NCBI GenBank assembly: GCA_050251815.1
Contig: JBFWMB010000003.1
Span: 1 to 64,000 of the forward strand
Reading direction: 5' to 3'
Length of the DNA: 64,000 bases
DNA from: GWE2-40-63 sp050251815
Lineage (GTDB): Bacteria; Bacteroidota; Bacteroidia; Bacteroidales; SZUA-534
Part shown: positions 1-7,442 of the stretch, one piece after another
Layout of the letters: every line of letters starts with the position of its first letter
Position numbering within the stretch: the stretch's first letter is position 1
The notes under the pieces: model-generated
What the model was told of the DNA's origin: nothing
What the model saw: only the letters and a program-made list of their open reading frames with translations
The model's database searches: none
Position numbers and translations under genes: made by a program

Positions 1-431
1 TCCGATCTAATAACATGCAAATCAGGTGCATTCCTTACGTATTTTAGCTTTCCATATTTTTCTTCTGTTTTCTTAAACCATCCAAAAAATAAAAACAGTG
101 CATTTTCGCCTATTCCCTTATTTTCAAGGTGTGTTTGTGCACCACCCGATTGCCCAAATAATCCGTTCCAACCGGAATCACGCTTTACTGTATCCTTCCT
201 GATATCGGGATCTAAATGGCAAAAAGTCTGTTCATTTATTTGCTTATTGTCTTTTAATTGCCTGATGATTTCAAAGTACGACTGTCCCTTATATAAAATA
301 TCAGTAAACCGCGTAGGTTGAATGTTATTATACGGTATTGGCAACGACAATAAAGTTCCATCAGGTAAAATAGGACTTGCTTGTCCTCCATAGCTGGAAT
401 CAAAACCTTTTCGACTAAGTATAATTTTCAT
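1..431 (-). CDS. Nmad3-like nucleotide-modification-associated protein (3' end cut by window edge)
   Basis: The reading frame opens at an ATG at 431 and runs leftward off the window, giving 143 codons without a stop. The N-terminus reads MKIILSRKGFDSSYGG, followed by SPILPDGTLLSLPIP. This is the signature start of the family named Nmad3 (nucleotide modification associated domain 3), which was defined by its association with DNA-base hypermodification genes; its biochemistry is not established. A later stretch, GWNGLFGQSGGAQTHL, is also typical. The gene begins 11 bases after the stop of the PD-(D/E)XK gene on the same strand, so the two probably form an operon. What lies further left, such as other modification or restriction genes, cannot be seen. 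The family call rests on the N-terminal motif and is fairly secure; the function is not. Confidence 0.75.
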   Translation of the reverse strand, partial: MKIILSRKGFDSSYGGQASPILPDGTLLSLPIPYNNIQPTRFTDILYKGQSYFEIIRQLKDNKQINEQTFCHLDPDIRKDTVKRDSGWNGLFGQSGGAQTHLENKGIGENALFLFFGWFKKTEEKYGKLKYVRNAPDLHVIRS

Positions 432-442
432 GAATCAAAATA

Positions 443-1066
443 TTAGTATCTCCATTCTTTCAATGATTGAACAAAACGATTACTCAAGTCATCCGTCATT
501 GTGTTTAAAAGCTCAATAATTTCCTCAAAACAAATAAAAATCTCCTTTTTGCTGTCGGTTGTGGGTTGAATATAAATAACGGATATTTTATACAGATTAC
601 CGATATTTAAATAAGCATTTTTCGTTTTTTGTAACCACCCCAGGTTTTCCAATTCCGTAAAAAGACATTGGTATTTCACTTTCTGTCGGGTAGCCTTATA
701 TATTTTCAGCAAGCCATCAATTAAACCAGGAATATTTAATTTCTGCGCTTTGAGTAAATAATCATCCTGGGTTTGGCGTCTGGAGCGCATGTCGGTTTTT
801 AATTCAATCAGTAAAACTTCTTTTTTTGATTGGTCAACAGCTACATAATCAATCTTTACCGATTTATTGTCATTTTCATCCGGGTAAATACTTCCCCGGT
901 GCACCGGAAATTCAGGAATAATTGCATCGGCATTAAACTGGTATTTATGCCACAGTATATCCTTTAAATATAAGGCAAAGAAAATATCAACCCTGCGCTC
1001 TAATTGATAGTTTGGGAAATGTCGCCATTTATCGAGCAAGTCAAACAATTGGTTTATTTGATTCAT
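443..1066 (-). CDS. PD-(D/E)XK nuclease-like protein
   Basis: A 207-residue protein of no named family that I recognise. Residues 71-90 carry an acidic residue in KIDYVAVD (D73) and, one strand later, LLIELK (E88, K90). This spacing is that of the PD-(D/E)XK phosphodiesterase core found in restriction-type and repair nucleases, and it is preceded by a short PEFPVHRG segment (residues 51-58). The rest is mixed helix and strand with no membrane segment or signal peptide, so it should be cytoplasmic. It sits directly upstream of the Nmad3-like gene (11-base gap), which suggests a nuclease paired with a DNA-modification factor, by inference only. Its promoter must lie in the 90 bases between its ATG and the left edge of the repeat array. 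It could instead be an inactive nuclease-fold partner protein. Confidence 0.55.
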   Translation of the reverse strand: MNQINQLFDLLDKWRHFPNYQLERRVDIFFALYLKDILWHKYQFNADAIIPEFPVHRGSIYPDENDNKSVKIDYVAVDQSKKEVLLIELKTDMRSRRQTQDDYLLKAQKLNIPGLIDGLLKIYKATRQKVKYQCLFTELENLGWLQKTKNAYLNIGNLYKISVIYIQPTTDSKKEIFICFEEIIELLNTMTDDLSNRFVQSLKEWRY

Positions 1067-1664
1067 GAGGCAAGGTTTGATAAATTATTTTTAAAACTAA
1101 ACACATTTTACAGTAAAAACAAATATTAATTAATCTGAAACTTTGTGCTTTTTGCGCAAATAGCAGAAATTTTAAGTGATATTTTCCGCAAAATCAACGC
1201 TCGTTGGCCGCTCCTTGGGCGTTGAATACTAAAGTTTTGCGCAATTATTGCATTTTTGTATAACAATCCCGTTTTTAGAAGTATAATAAGAGTGCTTTAG
1301 CGACTATTTTATTCGAATTATGGCAGGAAAACCTGTTAAATGCGCAAAAATCAATATTGTTATCTGGGAATCTGTGCAAACATAGATTTTTGATTGAAAT
1401 TAATTCGGTAAATCAACGATCGTTGGCCGCTCCTTGTGCGTTGAATATTAAAGTATTGCGCAATTTTTGTGTTTTTGCATAACAATCCGGTTTTTTGAAG
1501 TTTAATAAGAGCGGTTTAGCGACTATTTTATTCGAATTATGTCAGGAAAACCAGTTAAATGCGCAAAAATCAATATCGTTATCTGGGAATCTGCGCAAAC
1601 TTAGATTTTTGAATGAAATTAATTCGGTAAATCAACGATCGTTGGCCGTTCCTTGTCCGTTAAT

Positions 1665-1720
1665 TATCAATCAATTAGAATTGATGCAAATTTCTAATTT
1701 CAAGCAAAGCGGATTCCGCT
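1665..1720. repeat. Module C, copy 1: paired palindromes inside the array
   Basis: One of five C modules. It contains ATCAATTAGAATTGAT, which has 7-bp arms, and after a spacer AGCGGATTCCGCT, which has 6-bp arms around a single base, at 1708-1720. The second palindrome runs straight into the next hub. The other copies lie at about 1975-2031, 2492-2550, 3030-3087 and 4060-4115; the last two differ by substitutions and the final copy is decayed. In the copy near 2500 the first stem keeps its pairing as CAATTAAAATTG despite changes in the flanks. Confidence 0.7.
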
Positions 1721-3332
1721 CGTTGGCCGCTCGTTGGCCGTTCCTTGCGTGTTGAATACTAAAGTATTGCGCAATTATTGCGTCTTTGTATAACAATCCC
1801 GTTTTTCGAGGTCTATTAAGTGCGCTTTAGCGTCTATTTTATTCGAAATATGGCAGGAAAACCAGTTAAATGCGCAAAAATCAATTCTGTTATTTGGAAA
1901 TCTGCGCAAACTTAGATTTTTGAATAAAATTAATTCGGTAAATCAACGATCGTTGGCCGTTCCTTGTCCGTTAATTATCAATCAATTAGAATTGATGCTA
2001 ATTTCTAATTTCAAGCAAAGCGGATTCCGCTCGTTGGCCGCTCCTTGCGCGTTGATTATTAAAGTTTTGTGCATTTATTGCGGTTTTGTATAACAATTCC
2101 GTTTTTCGAGGTCTAATTAAGTGCGCTTTAGCGACTATTTTATTCGAATTATGGCAAAAAAACAGTTGATTGCGCAAAAATCACATTGGTGATTTAGGAA
2201 CCTGCGCAAACTTGGATTTTTGAATGAAGCTATTTTGGTAAATCAACGATCGTTGGTCGCTCCTTGCGCATTGAATACTAAAGTATTGCGCAATTATTGC
2301 GTCTTTGTATAACAATCCCGTTTTTCGAGGTCTATTAAGTGTGCTTTAGCGACTATTTCATTCGAATTATGGCAGGAAAACCAGTTAAATGCGCAAAAGC
2401 CATTTTAATAATTTAGAAAACTGCGCAAACTTAGGTTTTTAAATGAAGTTATTTCGGTAAATCAACGATCGTTGGCCGATCCTTGTCCGTTAATTATCAA
2501 CCAATTAAAATTGATACTAATTTCTAATTTCAAGCAAAGCGGATTCTGCTCGTTGATTGCTCGTTGGCCGTTCCTTGAGCGTTGAATATTAAATATTTAT
2601 GAAAAAGTATTTTGAGTCTGTTTTTAAAAGCTGAATTGTAGCAATCAGGTTGGGTTTTATTGGATTAGGCGCTAAAGTTTAAATTACTCCAGAAAAAACG
2701 CAAAAGTGTATCGATAAAAATAGAATATGCGCAAATCAGCGTTAAATTTAGTGAAATTTTCCGCAAAATCAACGATCGTTGGCCGATCGTTGGCCGTTCC
2801 TTGTGCGTTGAATATTAATGTTTTGCGCAGTTATTGCGTTTTTGTATATCAATCCCGTTTTTTGAGGTCTAATAAGTGTGCTTTAGCGACTATTTCATTC
2901 AAATTATGGCAGGAAAACCAGTTAAATGCGCAAAAATCAATATTGTTATCTGGGAATCTGCGCAAACTTCGATTTTTGAATGAAATTAATTCGGTAAATC
3001 AACGATCGTTGGCCGTTCCTTGTCCGTTAATTATCAATCAATTAGAATTGATGCTAATTTCTAATTTCAAGCAAAGCGGATTCCGCTTGTTGGCCGCTCG
3101 TTGGCCGCTCCTTGAGCGTTGAATACTAAAGTTTTGCGCAATTATTGTGTTTTTGTATAACAATCCCGTTTTTAGAAGTCTAATAAGTGCGCTTTAGCGA
3201 CTATTTTATTCGAATTATGGCAGGAAAACAGTTGAATGCGCAAAAATCACATTGGTGATTTAGGAACCTGCGCAAACTTGGATTTTTGAATGAAGTTATT
3301 TCGGTAAATCAATGTTCGTTGGCCGATCCATG

Positions 3333-3808
3333 TGTGTTGAAAAAAAGTATATTACAACATATTATTAATAATGAACAATTGCACTAAATACCCAAATTCA
3401 AATCAACTTTCAATTACAAAGCTATAAAAGCCTAAAACTTTTTTTTAAATTTGCTTTGCAGGTATCGCCGGTTGGAAAACTGCTTTAAAAGCAAGTACCT
3501 TTGGGTTGCCTGCATTTTTCATTTAGTCACATCATTATAAAAATGTGCAATTTTTAGTTTTTAATATGATTCTGCTTATCCAAGTTTTATAAGAGGAATT
3601 ATCAGCAATCATACGCAATATATCCTTTGATTTACTGCCTCCTAAATTGGATATAAGATCGACTCTAGCGTCGAATTGAAATATTTATCTAATTTAATAT
3701 TTGGGGTTATGCGCTAAAGTTTAAATTACCTCTGAATAAAACGCGAAAGCATATAAATAAAATATAATTTGCGCAAATCAGCGTTTAATTAAATGAATTC
3801 TCCGATAA
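3333..3808. repeat. Longest inter-hub segment of the array (unique insert plus a B module)
   Basis: Between hubs 13 and 14 the array is interrupted by about 350 bp of unique AT-rich sequence, followed by a B module (from about 3712, with GCGCTAAAGTTTAAATTACC). I see no gene in it. The unique part contains a short hairpin around CGACTCTAGCGTCG near 3659. It may be an old insertion into the array or a fourth module type present once. Confidence 0.5.
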
Positions 3809-4589
3809 ATCAACGCTCGTTGGCCGCTCCTTGTGTGTTGAATACTAAAGTTTTGCACAATTATTGCGTTTTTGTATTTATAATTCTGTCATTGATGTTC
3901 AGAAATTGCAAAATATTGGTTTGCCTAGTTAGATTTATGCAGGAAAACCAGTTAAATGCGCAAAAGTCAATTTTGTTATTTGGGAATTTGCGCAAATTTG
4001 GATTTTGGAATGAAATTATTTCGGCAAATCAACGATCGTTGGCCGCTCCTTGCGCGTTAATTATCAATTAATTAGTTTTATGGTAGAATTCTTATTTTAG
4101 ACTAGCGGGTTCCGCTCGTTGGCCGTTCCTTGAACGTTGAATTTCAGTCCTATATAAAAGTGTCCATTTTTGGATTAAGTGAATTAATTTGGGCTATCGG
4201 GTAGGGGTTTATTTGTGTTTAAGCGCTAACGTTGAAATTACTTCAGAATAAAACGAAAAAGTGTATCGATAAAAATAGAATATGCGCAAATCAGCGTTTA
4301 ATTAAGTGAGATTTTCCGCAAAACCAACGATCGTTGGCCGCTCCTTGAGCGTTGAATACTAAAGTTTTGCGCGATTATGCGTTTTTGTATAACTTTCCGT
4401 TTTTCGAGGTCTATTAAGTGTGCTTTAGCGTCTATTTTAATCGAAATATGGCAGGAAAACCAGTTTAATGCGCAAAAATTACTTTGGAAATATAGGATAA
4501 AGCGCAAACCTAAATTTTTGAATGAAGTTATTTCGGTAAATACTTTTCTCTTTATGTGTACTTTAAATAAATTTTTAATTGAACCTATG

Positions 4590-4632
4590 TTACCCACCTT
4601 ACCCTAAAGTTTATTAAGGGTAGGGTAGGTAA
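4590..4632. terminator. Long hairpin downstream of the helicase gene
   Basis: Arms 4590-4605 and 4617-4632 (16 bases each) pair with one mismatch and one G-T wobble around an 11-base loop. It lies 18 bases beyond the stop of the leftward VirE-type gene and separates it from the repeat array. No clear U-tract follows on the minus strand, so it may be a processing or protection hairpin rather than an intrinsic terminator. Confidence 0.5.
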
Positions 4633-4650
4633 GAGAAAAATTCTAAACTA

Positions 4651-6180
4651 CTACGTTTTGTATTTCGATAAATCTATTCCTTTTTTGGGAGAGACGGCCC
4701 AGCAATAAACACCATTCTTTTTTCCTTTTATAAAGTGATGTTTCTTTAGTAGTTTACCGATTATTACGTTGGAACTATTATTAAGATTTAAGGGAACATA
4801 AAAAGCAATTCTTTCTAAAACTTGAGAAGAGGTTAAAAAATATTCCGCGATATTCCATTCAATAGGTTCAAAATAAAGCAGCAGGGAATCTTCTTCAATG
4901 GTACGTACTTCAAATTCTTCGTTGTTTGCGCAAATCTCAATAATTTCGTCATTATCGAAATGGAATTTATATCCTGAACGAAACAAAGATAAAGCCTGGG
5001 AATAAACCTTGTCAATATCAACCTCATGTTGGTAATCTATTTCTAAAGATTCAAAAGTTAAGAATCGCCTGGAACCGGTTGAGTCGTTCAAAAATTGATG
5101 GGTATTTACTGAACCCATGAAAGAAGCGCGTCTCACAAGAGTCTCATTGTATTTTCCATACGCTTTGCGCATATTGATAGCCGATTTTGTTATCATTTCT
5201 TTTAAACTGCCTATTTCTGACCTATTGAGATTCTCCAATTCGTCTAAATTTATTAGCATGCATTGCGATAAATAGATTAAAGTATCTTTATTATTTGGGT
5301 TTATTGTTCCCGAATAGATATAGTCTTTTAATTGCCAGGGACATAATTTGAGCATCCAGGATGTTTTTCCAAGACCTTGTCCTCCAGAGAAGACTATAAC
5401 AGAATGGTTTATTATTTTTGGTTCTAAAACGCCTGCAACTACAGCCACTAACCACTTTTTTAACGCTTTAATCCAAAAAGTCTGATTTGATGTTTTAACG
5501 GTTTGTGCTAATTGTGTAATGTAATCTGTTTTACCATCCCATGTAGGAAGTTGGTTAAAATAAGATTCGAATGGATTATATGGAGGACAAAAATCAGATC
5601 CTAAAATTGCCCTTAATGTAGTTTGCGTACATTTAATATTGCTTTTTAACAAATCACGTAATATGGAGTTTTCAATATAATCGGTTAACGGTTTAAAATC
5701 CTTTTCCGATTTTCGTTGCAATTCAACTTGTCCTGTCACCCGATTATACCGGAATTTAAAGCGACTATTTAAATAGGTTTCGATTTTATCAATCCGGTTT
5801 TTTGTTTTTTGCGGTTCTTCCACTAAGGATTCTTTATTTTCTGAATATGTTTTTCTAAATGAATCAACGCCAGCCATTTTAGCAAAATGAAAAAATGTTC
5901 CAATCTTGATTCCATGCCCGCTACTTTTCGTGCACTCAGTATATTGTTTGTCACAATTGGCTCTATTATATTCAATATGGTTTTTACTTATGCGATGAAA
6001 AAAATCACGCCCATTTTCGCCAAACTCATCACTTAATGCAAACCCGATAAGCACCCAATCATTATAATTGGGCGCTATATCAATTCTTTTTTGTTCAATT
6101 TGGGTTACTACATCATTTACCTTCTGAAAGGAATCCTTTTCTGAAGGTTTGTTTATATACTCCTTTGGATTAAATGCCAT
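4651..6180 (-). CDS. VirE-type (virulence-associated E) helicase with PriCT-2-like N-terminus
   Basis: A 509-residue replication protein typical of Bacteroidota integrative elements and phages. Residues 25-110 look like a PriCT-2 primase C-terminal domain (IGFALSDEFGENGRDFFHRI, then a Cys-containing stretch and GTFFHFAKMAGV). From about 200 follows the VirE/superfamily-3-like ATPase with Walker A GGQGLGKTSW (266-275), Walker B LINLDELE (309-316) and a possible arginine finger at GSRRFL (369-374). Its start codon overlaps the end of the upstream primase-like gene by 11 bases, implying translational coupling and a joint primase-helicase role. In many relatives both parts are one polypeptide, so this is a split version. 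The C-terminal ~110 residues are unassigned. It is transcribed toward the repeat array. Confidence 0.8.
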   Translation of the reverse strand: MAFNPKEYINKPSEKDSFQKVNDVVTQIEQKRIDIAPNYNDWVLIGFALSDEFGENGRDFFHRISKNHIEYNRANCDKQYTECTKSSGHGIKIGTFFHFAKMAGVDSFRKTYSENKESLVEEPQKTKNRIDKIETYLNSRFKFRYNRVTGQVELQRKSEKDFKPLTDYIENSILRDLLKSNIKCTQTTLRAILGSDFCPPYNPFESYFNQLPTWDGKTDYITQLAQTVKTSNQTFWIKALKKWLVAVVAGVLEPKIINHSVIVFSGGQGLGKTSWMLKLCPWQLKDYIYSGTINPNNKDTLIYLSQCMLINLDELENLNRSEIGSLKEMITKSAINMRKAYGKYNETLVRRASFMGSVNTHQFLNDSTGSRRFLTFESLEIDYQHEVDIDKVYSQALSLFRSGYKFHFDNDEIIEICANNEEFEVRTIEEDSLLLYFEPIEWNIAEYFLTSSQVLERIAFYVPLNLNNSSNVIIGKLLKKHHFIKGKKNGVYCWAVSPKKGIDLSKYKT

Positions 6181-6892
6181 TGCTTAGGTATTTAGGATTA
6201 ATGAATGCGCTTTTATCATGCGAAACATAGCAAGCCCTTGCAATATCCTTTCCGGATGTGTCTACTTTGAGCTTATATTTCTGAATTAGGTAGTTTCCTA
6301 CTCCTTCAAAATACTCTTGATGTGTTGCTCTTTCTAAATCAATTTCAATTACCCACTTTAATCCATTTCCTGAAGGTGAAATAAAAAGTAATGCAGTTTC
6401 AAAAAGAGTGTCTTTTAGCAAGGTTTTTTTTACCAAATCCAGGTTTTCTAATTGATCGAAGTCAAAAACCAGCAATCCGGAGTGATTAATTAGCGAATTT
6501 CGATGTCTCTTTTCGAAAGTACCCGAAAAGGTGACGTAATCCAGGTTTTGAGCTTTGAATTTTTGCGCTTCTTTTTTGTCTGTAATTTTCCTTAATTCAT
6601 TTATTTGAACTTTAAAATAATCGCCAATAATTACTTGGTACAAATCAACAAGCCCAATGTGTTTGTAAGGGATGATGTTTTTAATAGGCCTCCTGAAATA
6701 ACTAAATATTCCAGACCTCTCTAGTATGTTTCTGTTATCACAGGTTCTATCTATATGTTTGTGATTTTTACTTAGACTGTCCATAGAGTTTGTTTTTTTA
6801 ATTGATTTAAGTTTTTTAATTAAACCACTTCTATTAATGACTTCACTAATATGTTCAATGTGTGTCAAGCTTGTATTTTCCATTTTCAACAA
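6170..6892 (-). CDS. BT4734/BF3469-type (VirE N-terminal domain) primase-like protein
   Basis: A 240-residue protein whose second half matches the VirE N-terminal (BT4734-like) family, a primase-related fold. Visible motifs are VFDFD (142-146, acidic pair), SPSGNGLKW (172-180) and DTSGKDIARACYVSHD (211-226), in the order seen in this family. The first 60 residues are poorly conserved and lysine-rich; the ATG codons at residues 1 and 4 are both possible starts. It probably synthesises primers or recognises an origin for element replication together with the downstream helicase, with which it overlaps. Its two acidic motifs and the SPSGNG loop appear intact, so it is likely functional. No relaxase or integrase accompanies it inside the window. 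Confidence 0.8.
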   Translation of the reverse strand: MLKMENTSLTHIEHISEVINRSGLIKKLKSIKKTNSMDSLSKNHKHIDRTCDNRNILERSGIFSYFRRPIKNIIPYKHIGLVDLYQVIIGDYFKVQINELRKITDKKEAQKFKAQNLDYVTFSGTFEKRHRNSLINHSGLLVFDFDQLENLDLVKKTLLKDTLFETALLFISPSGNGLKWVIEIDLERATHQEYFEGVGNYLIQKYKLKVDTSGKDIARACYVSHDKSAFINPKYLSNGI

Positions 6893-6978
6893 GGTGTAAA
6901 ATTCCCATTACCTGTTTTATCAGATTCATTGATAAGAAAATGTATTTGAATCAACTTGGGACGGGAAACCGGAAACAG

Positions 6979-7260
6979 CTATTCAGAAGCTGCTTCCAGT
7001 AGTTTTTCTATGTTTGATGATTTGTAATAGACCTTTTTACCAACTTTGGTAAATTCAACTTCGCCATTTGTGCGCATTTGCTGCAATCTCCTTTTACTAA
7101 TATCCAGAATAGTGCATACTTCATCGGTTATTAGCCACTTTTCTTTAAGGCCATTGTCTTTTTTTGAAGCCAGTAGTTTTACATCTTCTGTTAAGGTGTC
7201 AATCTTACGAAGCAATTTATCGAACCTTAGTTCGTCTATTATTATAACAGGGTTACTCAT
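6979..7260 (-). CDS. Excisionase-like helix-turn-helix protein (HTH_17 type)
   Basis: A 93-residue DNA-binding protein. The first 40 residues form a probable coiled coil (FDKLLRKIDTLTEDVKLL). The rest is a winged helix-turn-helix of the MerR/excisionase class: WLITDEVCTILDISKRRLQQ, then a basic wing ending KKVYYKSSNIEKLL. Proteins of this size and layout sit upstream of the VirE primase genes in many Bacteroidota mobile elements and are thought to control excision or replication genes. It lies 86 bases upstream of the primase-like gene on the same strand, so co-transcription is likely. Confidence 0.8.
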   Translation of the reverse strand: MSNPVIIIDELRFDKLLRKIDTLTEDVKLLASKKDNGLKEKWLITDEVCTILDISKRRLQQMRTNGEVEFTKVGKKVYYKSSNIEKLLEAASE

Positions 7261-7442
7261 TTTGCTTTAAATTTTAAGTTTTACAATTGCACCTGGCGCC
7301 TTATAGTGCGTTGATTATTTTGAAACAAATATGAGCATTATAGGTGTTTTTAATACATCATATTGATTGGATTATTATTGGAGGAAAACGTATTTTGTAT
7401 TGGGAAAAATGGTGATATATACTTGAATACAAGCAAAATAAA

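Larger units (their letters stand above)
1155..4560. repeat. Modular non-coding repeat array with 17 hub sequences
   Basis: About 3.4 kb without a convincing gene, built from three recurring modules joined by a short hub. The hub core is CGTTGGCCGNTCCTTG, usually preceded by ATCAACGAT so that AACGATCGTT forms a perfect palindrome. Hubs begin at about 1193, 1412, 1631, 1721, 1942, 2031, 2242, 2461, 2551, 2768, 2998, 3088, 3308, 3809, 4028, 4116 and 4323. Module A (~195 bp, nine copies, after hubs 1, 2, 4, 6, 7, 10, 12, 14 and 17) contains two or three TGCGCA sites and the hairpin AGTGCGCTTTAGCGACT. Module C (~65 bp, five copies, after hubs 3, 5, 8, 11 and 15) contains two palindromes. Module B (~130 bp or more, ahead of hubs 1, 10, 14 and 17) contains GCGCAAATCAGCGTT. 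Copies differ by scattered substitutions. Short plus-strand reading frames cross modules but are not conserved at their ends. No integrase is adjacent. Function is unknown. Confidence 0.9.

Noticed and set aside
1155..4560. CRISPR array or integron cassette array
   Set aside because: Modules are too long, non-unique and recur in identical form, unlike spacers; there are no Cas genes and no integrase, and the hub lacks the attC core pair RYYYAAC with GTTRRRY.
1495..4607. Open frames of 76-131 codons on the plus strand and 99 codons on the minus strand
   Set aside because: They are readings of the repeat modules, with different starts and ends per copy and no recurring ribosome site; kept only as a finding on the shared peptide.
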